64,000 nt of DNA from Candidatus Competibacteraceae bacterium. Lineage in GTDB: Bacteria > Pseudomonadota > Gammaproteobacteria > Competibacterales > Competibacteraceae. The DNA is taken from contig JADJPA010000001.1 in NCBI GenBank assembly GCA_016713505.1, positions 1,736,001 through 1,800,000 on the forward strand, in the 5' to 3' direction. Position 1 is the stretch's first letter; each line of letters opens with the position of its first letter. Positions 1-9,049 of the stretch are shown here, piece by piece. The notes under the pieces are model-generated. The model saw only the letters and a list, made by a program, of their open reading frames with translations, made no database searches and had not been told where the DNA came from. Both the position numbers and the translations under genes were made by a program.

Positions 1-54
1 GCAGTCGGCTTTTCCGACTATTACGCCGGCGAGGAACGCTACCGCGTCCCGTGA
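1..54 (+). CDS. 3' end of an unidentified protein (partial)
   Basis: The frame beginning at base 1 is open and ends in TGA at 52-54, giving only the last 17 residues (ending GEERYRVP). It converges on, and overlaps by 16 bases, the phosphatase gene on the other strand. Such a short tail cannot be assigned to a family, and it may be a chance open frame; codon use and tight convergent packing make a real gene end plausible. Confidence 0.3.
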   Translation, partial: AVGFSDYYAGEERYRVP

Positions 55-665
55 GGACGCTCATCAGCCAGAATGATATCGTGCCGGATTTCCTGTTCCG
101 CCTGAAGCCAGTTTTCCCACGCCTCCCGCTCCGGCCGCTCGCGGCTGAGTTCGAACGCGCGCCGGCGGATGCGTTCCTCATGCGCCAGCGTCAAATCCTC
201 GCGGCAACCGTGATAAGCCTCCCAGGTCGGGAAGATTTCCGGGCGCGCGTGCAGGAGCGACTTCATCGCCTCCTCCAAACTCGCCCCCTCGATCCAGGTC
301 AAATAAGACACCACCACCAGCGAAGCGCGATTGATCCCGGCGGTGCAATGCACGTAGACCCGATGGTTCCGGCGCAAGAGATCGGTCAGCGCCCGCACCG
401 CCGAGGGCAGGCCACGCCGCTGGTCGTCGGGGTCGAAATCGCGCAGCGGGCAGCGCGTCATGACCAAGCCGAGCGCGCGGCCCTGGCGCAGATGGCGCGG
501 GTAGTCGATCTCCAGCGCCTCCAGGCATTCGTCGTGCTGGAGCGAGAGCATGGCGGTAACCTGCGTTTCCGCCTGAATGATGTTGAGGTCGTTGGAACTG
601 CGCGGGCAGCTACCGATGACCAGATCGCGACGGACGACGTTCCAATTCAGGGTACAGGTCCACAT
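39..665 (-). CDS. Dual-specificity protein phosphatase family protein
   Basis: A 208-residue protein of the cysteine-dependent phosphatase superfamily. The signature loop HCTAGINR is at residues 106-113, with Cys107 as expected nucleophile and Arg113 as phosphate-binding residue; Asp-rich DFDPDD near 76-81 is the likely general-acid loop. The protein has no signal peptide or membrane segment and ends in a charged, Arg/Glu-rich helix. The family removes phosphate from Ser/Thr/Tyr, and some members act on phosphoglucans or RNA, so the substrate is unknown. It starts at ATG 663-665 without an obvious ribosome site. It stands alone: the next minus-strand gene upstream ends in a terminator at 724-757. 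Confidence 0.8.
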   Translation of the reverse strand: MWTCTLNWNVVRRDLVIGSCPRSSNDLNIIQAETQVTAMLSLQHDECLEALEIDYPRHLRQGRALGLVMTRCPLRDFDPDDQRRGLPSAVRALTDLLRRNHRVYVHCTAGINRASLVVVSYLTWIEGASLEEAMKSLLHARPEIFPTWEAYHGCREDLTLAHEERIRRRAFELSRERPEREAWENWLQAEQEIRHDIILADERPHGTR

Positions 666-723
666 AGATGAGGCGCTAACCGAGTGATCCCAAAACTATA
701 GATGCTGCGCTTTCGCTCCATCA

Positions 724-757
724 TAAAAAACGGGCTGGCTTGAGGGCCAACCCGTTC
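724..757 (-). terminator. Rho-independent terminator after the 785-1347 gene pair
   Basis: On the minus strand an 11-bp stem with one mismatch (729-739 against 746-756) closes a 6-base loop and is followed by a run of six T. It lies 30 bases past the stop of the carboxymuconolactone-decarboxylase-like gene and separates it from the phosphatase gene. Confidence 0.85.
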
Positions 758-784
758 GTAAAGCGGCGCTTTCAGGTGGCGCGC

Positions 785-1129
785 TTAACTCTGAAACTCC
801 TCATACGCACGCAACGCCTCGGCGGCGTACATCAACGAAGGCCCTCCGCCCATGTATACGGCGACCGCCAAGGTCTCGTTGAGTTGCTCGCGGGTCACGC
901 CCAATCGCACCAGCGCTTTCATGTGGAACCCGATGCAACCGTCGCAGCGCGCGGCGATGCCGATGGCGAGCGCCATCAATTCCTTCTGCAATTCCGACAG
1001 CACGCCAGGCGCCATCGCCGCCTTGGCCATGGCTCCGAAACCGGCCATCGTCCCACCGGCCTCTTTGCGAAACGAGCCGAGTGCTTGATTGATGTCTTGG
1101 GTGATTTGCTTGAACGATTTGCTGCTCAT
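785..1129 (-). CDS. Carboxymuconolactone decarboxylase / AhpD-like family protein
   Basis: About 114 residues with the AhpD-type motif C-x2-C-x3-H (ARCDGCIGFHMK, near residues 60-70). In this family the motif forms the redox-active or catalytic site of small, all-helical, oligomeric proteins. The family includes alkylhydroperoxidases and decarboxylases; the CxxC pair favours a peroxidase-like or thiol role. Two starts are possible: ATG at 1129 (used here) or GTG at 1135, which overlaps the stop codon of the preceding small membrane protein. The two genes form a tight pair ending at the 724-757 terminator. Confidence 0.85.
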   Translation of the reverse strand: MSSKSFKQITQDINQALGSFRKEAGGTMAGFGAMAKAAMAPGVLSELQKELMALAIGIAARCDGCIGFHMKALVRLGVTREQLNETLAVAVYMGGGPSLMYAAEALRAYEEFQS

Positions 1130-1134
1130 GGTCA

Positions 1135-1347
1135 CTAACCGATGGAGCCTCCCTGGGAAGAATCGAGCTTGCAGGTGTTCATACCGAACAAGCTATAAGC
1201 CGGGCAGAACCGGAAGATGCCCGTCAGCAGCGGCACGATGCCGATCCAGCCCCAAGCGCCGATGGTTCCTGCCAACGCCAACCCAACCAACAACGCTCCA
1301 ATCACGATCCGGGCGATCCGGTCAGGACTTCCAACATTGATTTGCAT
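1135..1347 (-). CDS. DUF2892 (YgaP-type) small inner-membrane protein
   Basis: A 70-residue protein with the DUF2892 pattern: an N-terminal 'N-x-G-x-x-D-R' segment, two hydrophobic helices (about 12-30 and 32-45), and the ending 'FCPAYSLFGMNTC'. In YgaP this domain anchors a rhodanese; standing alone, its job is unknown, although the conserved Cys residues suggest sulfur or redox chemistry. A strong ribosome site (AGGAGG about 7 bases before ATG 1345-1347) supports the start. Its stop overlaps the possible GTG start of the next gene, so the two are probably co-transcribed. Confidence 0.85.
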   Translation of the reverse strand: MQINVGSPDRIARIVIGALLVGLALAGTIGAWGWIGIVPLLTGIFRFCPAYSLFGMNTCKLDSSQGGSIG

Positions 1348-1400
1348 GTTATTTCCTCCTCAATAGCCTCGTTGATAAAACGCTCTCGCCCACAGCAATT

Positions 1401-2408
1401 TTAGTCTGGCCGACAAATCTCTCGACGCCAGACCGCGATTAAAGTTCGAACCGCCAGCGCCGCCACCACCAGACTGAGCAGCGCCAGCAACCCCATTCCC
1501 AAAGGCTGGAAAATCGCATCGGGCAAATGCACGCTCATGACCAAGGTGGCGAGGGTCAGCGCCGCCAGCGGAAAGGAATAAGCCCACGCCGAGATGAAAA
1601 ACGGCAGCCGCAAAAAGCGCACGGCGTTGCTGGCCAACAATAGCGCCAGAAACAGCGCGGTGTAATACAGCACCCGCGCGAAGCCGTCCACGGCTCCGGT
1701 CATGTTGACATAGGCGATAAACCCCACCGACGGCGGCGCGAGCAGGATGAACAACGTCGGGGCCAACCGCGCCGGCAGCGGCTCGTGAAAAATGAGTCGG
1801 TACAACACAATGGTCAACAACACGATCCAAAACACCACGCCGATGCTGAAGAAAAACCAAGAGATTTCCGGCGAGGCGAGCCGGATTCCGGCCACCGGCA
1901 CGATGATGTTGCCGACCACCGGAATAAACCACGCCGGATTGGCGTGCTGGATGGCGTAGTGGGTGTGATGAATCCAACTGCCGAACACGCCCAAGGTCAG
2001 GCCAAGATGCAGGACCGCGCCCGTCACCCACAACCAAAACGCCAGCACCGGAGCGGCTTCGAGATAGCAAACCGACAACAGCAGCAAGGAAATGGAGATG
2101 GTGGGAATGAAATTGATCTTAATCGGGTGGCGCATCTCCAGCTTGACGGCTTCGGGATGGCGCGCCGCCTTCAACAGATAAAACACCAACAACAAGACGA
2201 AAAGCGCGCTGGCCACCCCGCGCAAGCCCTCGCCCACGATGACCGGCGCGCCCAGAACGGCATGGGCCTTCAGCCAAGCCAAGGTCAGACCCGAAGTGCC
2301 CATCACCGCTGAAAACAACGTCACCGGAAAATGTTCGAGCCAATGGTGGGGGCGTTCTTGAGGCGGCGCGTCGCCGGGCGCGGCGGATGCGGGAGCCGAG
2401 GTCGTCAT
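1401..2408 (-). CDS. SLAC1/TehA-family anion channel or transporter
   Basis: A 335-residue, very hydrophobic protein with about ten membrane helices, the topology of the TehA/SLAC1 family of anion channels and C4-dicarboxylate/tellurite-resistance proteins. Typical family features are the N-terminal 'HFPVTLFSAVMGTSGL' segment and conserved Pro/Gly kinks such as 'NPAWFIPVVGNIIVPVAG'. The likely role is passive anion movement across the inner membrane; the substrate cannot be read from the sequence. An AT-rich upstream stretch carries an extended -10 promoter. It ends 53 bases before the DUF2892 gene on the same strand. Confidence 0.85.
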   Translation of the reverse strand: MTTSAPASAAPGDAPPQERPHHWLEHFPVTLFSAVMGTSGLTLAWLKAHAVLGAPVIVGEGLRGVASALFVLLLVFYLLKAARHPEAVKLEMRHPIKINFIPTISISLLLLSVCYLEAAPVLAFWLWVTGAVLHLGLTLGVFGSWIHHTHYAIQHANPAWFIPVVGNIIVPVAGIRLASPEISWFFFSIGVVFWIVLLTIVLYRLIFHEPLPARLAPTLFILLAPPSVGFIAYVNMTGAVDGFARVLYYTALFLALLLASNAVRFLRLPFFISAWAYSFPLAALTLATLVMSVHLPDAIFQPLGMGLLALLSLVVAALAVRTLIAVWRREICRPD

Positions 2409-2491
2409 GTCAAGTCTCTACGCGCGGTTATCGGTCGAGATCGCGCCCCTCATTTCGCGAGATGGCGAATCAGCTTAAACCCAGTCTATTT

Positions 2492-2522
2492 ATTATATCA
2501 TAATAAACTAATATTAGATCAA
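2492..2522 (-). promoter_or_regulatory. Sigma-70-type extended -10 promoter for the SLAC1-family gene
   Basis: In the AT-rich gap between der and the channel gene the minus strand reads TGATATAAT (perfect -10 at 2492-2497 with a TG extension) and, 19 bases further upstream, TTGATC (2517-2522). The 19-base spacer is long, but an extended -10 can compensate. The site lies about 85 bases before the channel start. Confidence 0.5.
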
Positions 2523-2549
2523 CAGTATTCTAATTTATATTTAAATTCA

Positions 2550-3938
2550 TTAGTTTGGTTTTTTTGAACGCCCGCCGCCCTTGGTCCGACCGCCGGCGGG
2601 TTTAAAGGGGTTTTCTCCGCCTCGAAATTCGATGCGGACCGGCGTACCCCACAAATTCAGACGCTTGCGGTAAACGCCGGCCAGATAACGCCGGTAGGAC
2701 TCCGGTACGTGAGCGACCCGGTTGCCGTGGATGACGATCATCGGGGGGTTTTGACCGCCTTGATGGGCGTAACGCAGCTTGATGCTATGTCCCTGCACCA
2801 GCGGCGGCTGGTGAGCGGCCAATGCGTCTTCCAAAATCCGGGTCAGCTCCGGCGTGGACAGCTTGCGGGTGGCGGCGGCGTGAGCTTCCCGCACCGAGCC
2901 GATCAGCTCGCCGACGCCGGTGCCATGCAAGGCGGAAATAAAGTGGATTTTGGCGAAGTCGAGGAAATTCAGCCGGCGGTCGAGATCGTTTTTGACTTGA
3001 GCGCGCGTGTCGGGATCGAGATGATCCCATTTGTTGACCGCAATCACCAAAGCCCGACCGCTGTCCAGAAGCAGACCTAACAAACTGGCGTCCTGCTCGC
3101 TGACGCCTTGGCGGGCATCCAGCACCAACACCGCCACATGCGATTGCTCGATGGCTTGGAGCGCCTTGATCACGCTGAATTTTTCCACCGCTTCGCTGAT
3201 TCGTCCCCGACGGCGCACCCCGGCGGTGTCGATCAAGACATACCGCTGGCCGTCGCGCTCGAAGGGAACCGCCACGCTGTCGCGGGTGGTGCCGGGCAGA
3301 TCGCAGGCCAGCATTCGTTCCTCGCCTAGCAAACGGTTGACCAGGGTGGATTTGCCGACGTTAGGGCGACCGACCACCGCCAGTTTGATCGCCCTTTCCG
3401 GTTCTTCCGCCGCTTCGGATTCCCGCGATATTTCTACTTCGTTGGCGGCTGGCAGCGCGGCGAAAACTGCTTCCATCAAGGTTTCGACCCCTTGATTGTG
3501 AACGGCGGCGATGGTGTGGAGATGGTCTAGGCCGAGGGCGTGAAAGTCGGCGCTCAGCACATCGGGATCACGATGTTCGGCTTTGTTGATGACCAAATGA
3601 AAAGGCTTGCCGGCGCGACGCAATTGTTTGGCGATGTCCTCATCGGCCGCCGTCAAGCCGGCGCGTCCGTCCACCAGCAGCAGTACCGCGTCGGCTTCCT
3701 CGATCGCCCGCCACGCTTGCTGCCGCACCATCCTGGCCAAACCCTCGCTCTCGTCGGTCAGGCCGCCGGTATCCACCACCACATAGGGGCTTGGACCCCG
3801 TTGGCCGATGCCGTACTGACGGTCGCGGGTCAGGCCGGGCAAGTCCGCCACCAGCGCGTCACGGGTGCGGGTCAGGGAATTGAATAAGGTGGATTTACCG
3901 ACGTTGGGCCGGCCGACCAGGGCGATGACGGGAAGCAT
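2550..3938 (-). CDS. der: GTPase Der (EngA), ribosome assembly
   Basis: A 462-residue protein with two tandem GTPase domains and a C-terminal KH-like domain, the unique architecture of Der. G1 motifs GRPNVGKST occur at residues 9-17 and again near 190; G3 motifs are DTGG and DTAG, and G4 motifs NKAE and NKWD. Der is an essential GTPase in 50S subunit maturation. The C-terminal tail is rich in Lys, Gly and Arg, as in other gammaproteobacterial Der proteins. It is divergent from the MFS gene at 4091, with a 152-base gap between them. The tail ends in an AT-rich region with no clear terminator. Confidence 0.97.
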   Translation of the reverse strand: MLPVIALVGRPNVGKSTLFNSLTRTRDALVADLPGLTRDRQYGIGQRGPSPYVVVDTGGLTDESEGLARMVRQQAWRAIEEADAVLLLVDGRAGLTAADEDIAKQLRRAGKPFHLVINKAEHRDPDVLSADFHALGLDHLHTIAAVHNQGVETLMEAVFAALPAANEVEISRESEAAEEPERAIKLAVVGRPNVGKSTLVNRLLGEERMLACDLPGTTRDSVAVPFERDGQRYVLIDTAGVRRRGRISEAVEKFSVIKALQAIEQSHVAVLVLDARQGVSEQDASLLGLLLDSGRALVIAVNKWDHLDPDTRAQVKNDLDRRLNFLDFAKIHFISALHGTGVGELIGSVREAHAAATRKLSTPELTRILEDALAAHQPPLVQGHSIKLRYAHQGGQNPPMIVIHGNRVAHVPESYRRYLAGVYRKRLNLWGTPVRIEFRGGENPFKPAGGRTKGGGRSKKPN

Positions 3939-4090
3939 GAGGAGCTATTATGATTCGATGAAACCAACAGAGCTAGGCATTATGCCTGAAACTTCCCCTG
4001 TGACGGCCATTAGTTCTGAAGTGTTAAAATGGGGTTGACTCATCGACTCAATAAATTCAACCGCATCCAGAGAAGCACGACGACAGAAAA

Positions 4091-5269
4091 ATGGACCGCT
4101 CCAAAATCGCCCTAATTGCTCTGGCGTTCGTGGCGTTTATCGCTCTCGGAATGCCGGATGGCGTGTTGGGCGTGGCGTGGCCCTCCATTCGCGCCGATTT
4201 CGCCATCCCACTGGATTCGATGGGCGTCCTGCTGCTAGCCGCTGTCAGCGGCTATCTGGTGTCCAGTTTTTCAAGCGGCCATCTGATAGCCCGCCTCGGT
4301 GTGGGTTTCGTCTTAGCCGCGAGCTGCGCCCTGACCGGAATCGGTTTGATCGGCTATACGCTGGTACCGGCGTGGTGGATGATGGTCTTGCTGGGCAGCG
4401 TGGCTGGCTTGGGCGCGGGCGCGATCGACGCCGGCCTGAACACCTATGCGGCAACCCACTTCAGCGAGCGGGTCATGCAATGGCTGCACGCCAGCTACGG
4501 GATCGGCGTCACGCTCGGTCCCATTATCATGACCGTCGCCCTGGCGGCCCTGAACTCCTGGCGGATCGGCTATCTCGTGGTGGGTGGATTTCAATTGCTG
4601 CTGTCGGCGTGCTTCCTGCTCACGATGTCGAGATGGGCCGAGGTCAAAACCAACCCCGACCGCGACCCGCCGGAAAAACTGACGGATTACCGGACCTCGT
4701 TTCGCGAGACGCTACGGCGCGCCAGAGTATGGTTGAGCGCCTTGTTGTTCTTGCTGTACACCGGCTCGGAAGTCACCGTGGGCGTTTGGGCCTACACCCT
4801 GCTCACCGAAGGGCGCGGCATTTCACCGGCGGCGGCGGGTTTAGTGACGGGAAGCTACTGGGCGACTTTCACCGTAGGCCGGATCGTCGCTGGGATATAC
4901 GCCAAACGGCTTGGCATCGATGCCCTGATCCAACGCGGCCTGTCGGGCGCGTTGCTGGGCGCGATCCTGTTATGGTGGAATCCGCTGGAGGCGACCGATC
5001 TCGTGGCGGTGGCGTTGATCGGCTTCGCCGTCGCCCCCATTTTCCCCGCGCTGGTTTCGGGCACGAGCCAGCGGGTAGGCGCACGCTTTGCGGCCAACAC
5101 TATCGGCCTACAAATGGCGGCGGCCAGCCTGGGAACCGCCATCATTCCCGGTTTGATAGGGAAACTGGCCCGCCAAATTTCCCTTGAGATCATCCCGGTC
5201 TGCCTGATTATTCTGTTTGCCAGTTTATTCGGGTTATACAGTATCGCCAAGGTCGGCAAGGAAGCCTAG
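4091..5269 (+). CDS. MFS transporter
   Basis: A 392-residue protein with about 12 membrane helices and the usual major facilitator length. Charged loops such as 'SRWAEVKTNPDRDPPEK' after helix 6 mark the central cytoplasmic loop, and 'GHLIARLGVGF' in the loop after helix 2 resembles MFS motif A. The general pattern (N-terminal 'FIALGMPDGVLGVAWPSIR') recalls sugar or FucP-like carriers, but the substrate cannot be predicted. It is divergent from der and lies 115 bases ahead of trpF without a clear terminator, so read-through into the trp genes is possible. Confidence 0.85.
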   Translation: MDRSKIALIALAFVAFIALGMPDGVLGVAWPSIRADFAIPLDSMGVLLLAAVSGYLVSSFSSGHLIARLGVGFVLAASCALTGIGLIGYTLVPAWWMMVLLGSVAGLGAGAIDAGLNTYAATHFSERVMQWLHASYGIGVTLGPIIMTVALAALNSWRIGYLVVGGFQLLLSACFLLTMSRWAEVKTNPDRDPPEKLTDYRTSFRETLRRARVWLSALLFLLYTGSEVTVGVWAYTLLTEGRGISPAAAGLVTGSYWATFTVGRIVAGIYAKRLGIDALIQRGLSGALLGAILLWWNPLEATDLVAVALIGFAVAPIFPALVSGTSQRVGARFAANTIGLQMAAASLGTAIIPGLIGKLARQISLEIIPVCLIILFASLFGLYSIAKVGKEA

Positions 5270-5384
5270 ACACCGGGTGTTCGATCGTTGGCCCCTACCG
5301 GCTTCGCCTCCCTGCCCTGCAAATCCGCTAACTTTCTGCTACTCTTCGCACTCCGCTGGCCGCCCCCTCTCTCGCACCTGGTTC

Positions 5385-6026
5385 ATGACCCCAATTTCCC
5401 GCGCTCGCGTCAAGATTTGCGGCATCACCCGCCCCGAAGACGGCGCGATGGCGGCTGGTTTGGGCGCGGATGCCATCGGGCTGGTGTTCCACCCCGCCAG
5501 CCCCCGATTTGTTGGCGCCGATGCGGCCCGACGGATCATCGCCGCGCTACCGCCGTTCATCACCACGGTCGGTCTGTTCAGAAATGACCCGCCGGCGATG
5601 GTGCGCGCGATTCTGGCGACGGTCCCGCTGCATCTGCTGCAATTTCACGGCGACGAAGACCCCGACTACTGCGCTGCGTTCGGTCTGCCTTATCTCAAGG
5701 CCGTACCGATGGGTTCCGGCGCTGACGTGCGAGACTACGAACGGCGCTTCGCCACGGCGGCGGGCCTCTTGCTCGACAGCCACGGCGGCAACACAATGGG
5801 CGGTACCGGCGAGCGCTTCGACTGGAGCCGGATTCCCGCCGAACGGCACAAGCCACTAATTTTGGCGGGTGGCCTGGATTCGGGCAACGTCGCCGCCGCG
5901 ATCCAACAGGTCCGTCCCTACGCGGTCGATGCCAGCAGCGGCGTAGAAACGGCCAAGGGCATCAAAGACGTCGAACTGATGCGCGCATTCCTGCGAGGTG
6001 TGTATGACGGTGAAAGCCCTGCCTGA
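5385..6026 (+). CDS. trpF: Phosphoribosylanthranilate isomerase
   Basis: This 213-residue enzyme performs the third step of tryptophan synthesis, turning N-(5-phosphoribosyl)anthranilate into the ribulose form (CdRP). It shows the beta1 motif KICGITRPED with the catalytic Cys12, 'LLQFHGDE' with the partner Asp, and the phosphate-binding end 'LAGGLDSGNV ... VDASSGVE'. The frame is open upstream to 5217, but the start at ATG 5385 gives the normal family length and begins just before the first beta strand. Its 3' end overlaps trpB, which implies translational coupling. trpF beside trpBA, apart from trpCD/E, is the arrangement seen in Pseudomonas and related gammaproteobacteria. Confidence 0.95.
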   Translation: MTPISRARVKICGITRPEDGAMAAGLGADAIGLVFHPASPRFVGADAARRIIAALPPFITTVGLFRNDPPAMVRAILATVPLHLLQFHGDEDPDYCAAFGLPYLKAVPMGSGADVRDYERRFATAAGLLLDSHGGNTMGGTGERFDWSRIPAERHKPLILAGGLDSGNVAAAIQQVRPYAVDASSGVETAKGIKDVELMRAFLRGVYDGESPA

Positions 6027-7230
6027 TAAGGTGGATTACAGCCAGTTTCCCGACGCCACCGGCCATTTCGGCCGTTACGGCGGCCGCTTCGTCGCCGAAA
6101 CGCTGATGGAAGCGCTGCATGAGTTGAACGAGGCGTGGCAAAACTACCGCAACGATCCCGAATTTTTGGCGGAACTGGACGCCGATCTGGCGCGTTACGT
6201 GGGGCGGCCGAGCCCGCTTTATCACGCCGAGCGCTGGAGCCGGCAACTGGGCGGCGCGCAAATCTATCTCAAGCGCGAAGACCTCAACCACACCGGCGCG
6301 CACAAGATCAACAACACCGTCGGTCAAGGCTTGCTGGCCGCGCGGATGGGCAAAACCCGCTTGATCGCCGAAACCGGAGCCGGCCAGCACGGCGTCGCCT
6401 CGGCCACCATCGCCGCCCGCCTCGGCATGGAATGCGTGGTCTACATGGGGACGGAAGACATCAAGCGTCAGTCGTTGAACGTTTATCGCATGAAGCTGTT
6501 GGGCGCGACCGTCCGGCCGGTGGATGCCGGCTCCCGCACGCTCAAGGACGCCCTCAACGAAGCCTTGCGCGACTGGGTGACCAACGTCGATAACACCTTT
6601 TACATGATCGGCACGGTCGCCGGCCCGCACCCCTATCCCTTGATGGTGCGCGAGTTTCAAGCGGTGATCGGCCGTGAGACCCGCGAGCAGATGCTGGCCG
6701 ATTGCGGCGTTCTGCCGGATGCCTTGGTCGCTTGCGTCGGCGGCGGCTCCAACGCCATCGGCCTGTTTCATCCGTTTCTAAACGATTCCGAGGTCGCCAT
6801 CTACGGGGTCGAGGCGGCCGGCGCGGGCATCGAATCCGGCCGGCACGCCGCCACACTCTGCGCCGGCCGACCCGGCGTGCTGCACGGCAACCGCACCTAT
6901 CTGCTGAACGACGCCGACGGTCAGATCGTCGAAACGCACTCTGTTTCCGCCGGCTTGGATTATCCCGGCGTCGGGCCGGAACACGCCTGGCTCAAGGACA
7001 TCGGCCGCGTTCAGTACGTCGCGATCACCGATGATGAAGCCCTGCAAGGTTTCCACACTCTCACCCGCACCGAAGGCATCATCCCGGCGCTGGAAAGCAG
7101 CCACGCCCTGGCCTACGCCGCCAAACTCGCTCCGACCCTGCGCCCCGATCAGCGGATCGTGGTCAATCTGTCGGGACGCGGCGATAAGGACATCCACACC
7201 GTCGCCGCGCTGGAAGGCATCCCACTTTAA
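6004..7230 (+). CDS. trpB: Tryptophan synthase beta subunit
   Basis: This 408-residue PLP enzyme condenses indole with serine to give tryptophan, in an alpha2-beta2 complex with TrpA. The PLP lysine sits in HTGAHKINN (Lys101). 'AETGAGQHG' carries the catalytic Glu and 'CVGGGSNAIG' binds the cofactor phosphate. ATG 6004 is chosen because GAGG lies five bases upstream; a GTG two codons earlier (5998) is also in frame. The gene begins inside the end of trpF (23-base overlap) and is followed 15 bases later by trpA, so the three are one unit. Confidence 0.97.
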   Translation: MTVKALPDKVDYSQFPDATGHFGRYGGRFVAETLMEALHELNEAWQNYRNDPEFLAELDADLARYVGRPSPLYHAERWSRQLGGAQIYLKREDLNHTGAHKINNTVGQGLLAARMGKTRLIAETGAGQHGVASATIAARLGMECVVYMGTEDIKRQSLNVYRMKLLGATVRPVDAGSRTLKDALNEALRDWVTNVDNTFYMIGTVAGPHPYPLMVREFQAVIGRETREQMLADCGVLPDALVACVGGGSNAIGLFHPFLNDSEVAIYGVEAAGAGIESGRHAATLCAGRPGVLHGNRTYLLNDADGQIVETHSVSAGLDYPGVGPEHAWLKDIGRVQYVAITDDEALQGFHTLTRTEGIIPALESSHALAYAAKLAPTLRPDQRIVVNLSGRGDKDIHTVAALEGIPL

Positions 7231-7245
7231 AACGGGTTTCACCGC

Positions 7246-8076
7246 ATGAACCGCATCACCCGCCGTTTCGATGCCTTGCGCCGCGCCGGTCGCAAGGCTC
7301 TTATTCCTTACATCACCGCCGGCCACCCTCACCCGGAGTCAACCGTCCCCATGCTGCACGCGCTGGTGGACGCCGGCGCGGACATCCTCGAACTGGGCGT
7401 ACCGTTTTCCGACCCGATGGCCGACGGCCCGGTGATCCAAAAAGCCTGCGAGCGCGCGCTGGCGCAAGGCATGTCCTTGCGCAAGGTGCTGGCGCTGGTG
7501 CGCGAATTCCGTCAGACCGACCGCGAAACACCGCTGGTGCTGATGGGTTATCTCAATCCCATCGAGAGCATGGGTCATGCCGCTTTCGCTAACGCCGCTC
7601 GCGATGCTGGCGTGGACGGCGTGCTGACCGTCGACCTGCCGCCGGAAGAAGCCGGAGAAATGGCCGAGTTGCTCGATAAGGCGGGGATCGCGCCGATCTT
7701 CCTGCTGGCCCCGACCAGTTCCATCGAGCGGGTCCGGCAAACCGCTCAGTTGGCGCGCGGCTATCTGTATTACGTCTCGCTGAAAGGCGTGACCGGCTCG
7801 GCGGCGCTTGATGTGGCCGATGTCGCCGCCAAGCTGGCGGCCATCCGCGCCTGTACCGATCTGCCGCTAGGTGTCGGGTTCGGGATCAAAGATCCACCGA
7901 CCGCCGCCGCCATCGCCAAGATCGCCGATGCCGTGGTGGTGGGCAGCACCTTGGTCGCTCGAATGGGAGAACTGGCGGACGATCCCGAACGGATGCGTCG
8001 TGAAGTCGCCGCGCTGCTCGCCGCCATGCGCCAAGCGATGGATCAAGCGCTCGCCTCCGCCGCTCTCGCGCAGTGA
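7246..8076 (+). CDS. trpA: Tryptophan synthase alpha subunit
   Basis: A 276-residue TIM barrel that cleaves indole-glycerol phosphate and passes indole to TrpB. The motif ELGVPFSDPMADGP carries Glu49 and Asp60, the same numbering as the catalytic pair of the E. coli enzyme; 'GVGFGIKDP' and 'VVGSTLV' form the phosphate site. It lies 15 bases downstream of trpB. The following 80-base gap to accD shows no terminator, in keeping with the trpFBA-accD linkage in this lineage. Confidence 0.96.
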   Translation: MNRITRRFDALRRAGRKALIPYITAGHPHPESTVPMLHALVDAGADILELGVPFSDPMADGPVIQKACERALAQGMSLRKVLALVREFRQTDRETPLVLMGYLNPIESMGHAAFANAARDAGVDGVLTVDLPPEEAGEMAELLDKAGIAPIFLLAPTSSIERVRQTAQLARGYLYYVSLKGVTGSAALDVADVAAKLAAIRACTDLPLGVGFGIKDPPTAAAIAKIADAVVVGSTLVARMGELADDPERMRREVAALLAAMRQAMDQALASAALAQ

Positions 8077-8156
8077 ACGCCTGCTAGCGGACTTCCTTTT
8101 CTGCGTATAGATCGATTGGATAAGGCGCGCTCAGGCCCTCAACGCCGGACAGGATT

Positions 8157-9023
8157 ATGAGCTGGTACGAAAAACTGGTTCCCTCGCGGATTCGCACCGA
8201 CGGCCGCAACAAACACCAGATTCCCGAAGGACTCTGGAATAAATGCGTGGAATGCGGGGCCGTGCTGTACGGCGCCGAATTGGAACGCAACCTTCAGGTT
8301 TGTCCCAAGTGCGGCCATCACATGTACATCGGCGCCCGCAAGCGCCTGCTGAGTTTTCTCGATGAGGACGGTCCTGTCGAAATCGGCGATGACATCGAAC
8401 CGACCGATTTCCTGAAATTCAAGGACAGCAAGAAATACCGCGACCGATTGGTACAGGCCCAGAAAGCTCACAACGAAAAGGACGCCCTGATCGCCATGCG
8501 CGGCCAGCTCAAAGGAATTCCGGTGGTCGCCGTCGCCTTCGAATTCGAATTCATGGCGGGATCGATGGGTTCGGTGGTCGGCGAGCGCTTCGTCCGCGCC
8601 GCGCAAATCGCCCTGCACGAGCATATCCCTTTCATTTGCTTTGCCGCCAGCGGCGGGGCGCGGATGCAGGAAGCTCTGGTATCACTGATGCAAATGGCCA
8701 AGACCAGCGCGACCTTGACCCGGCTGGCCGAGCACGGCGTGCCCTACCTGTCGGTGCTGACCAATCCCACGACCGGCGGGGTGTCCGCCAGCCTGGCGAT
8801 GCTGGGCGATGTCAACATCGCCGAACCGAAAGCATTGATCGGCTTCGCCGGACCGCGCGTGATCGAACAGACCGTGCGGGAAAAATTACCGGTCGGTTTC
8901 CAGCGCAGCGAATTTTTACTGGAGCACGGGGCCATCGACATGATCGTGGACCGCCGCGACCTGCGCGACCGGTTGGCCTCACTGCTGGCAATGCTCACTG
9001 GCCGGGATGCGCTGGCGGCTTGA
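8157..9023 (+). CDS. accD: Acetyl-CoA carboxylase carboxyltransferase subunit beta
   Basis: A 288-residue subunit that, with AccA, transfers carboxyl groups from carboxybiotin to acetyl-CoA, the committed step of fatty-acid synthesis. The N-terminal zinc ribbon is complete: Cys30, Cys33, Cys49 and Cys52 (CVEC...CPKC). The crotonase-type core follows, with 'SGGARMQEA' and 'NPTTGGVSASLAMLGD'. An AGGA-type ribosome site precedes ATG 8157. It is followed 26 bases later by folC, the usual accD-folC-dedD-cvpA-purF order. Confidence 0.97.
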   Translation: MSWYEKLVPSRIRTDGRNKHQIPEGLWNKCVECGAVLYGAELERNLQVCPKCGHHMYIGARKRLLSFLDEDGPVEIGDDIEPTDFLKFKDSKKYRDRLVQAQKAHNEKDALIAMRGQLKGIPVVAVAFEFEFMAGSMGSVVGERFVRAAQIALHEHIPFICFAASGGARMQEALVSLMQMAKTSATLTRLAEHGVPYLSVLTNPTTGGVSASLAMLGDVNIAEPKALIGFAGPRVIEQTVREKLPVGFQRSEFLLEHGAIDMIVDRRDLRDRLASLLAMLTGRDALAA

Positions 9024-9049
9024 ACGTGGCGGGACCTGAAAGCGCCGCC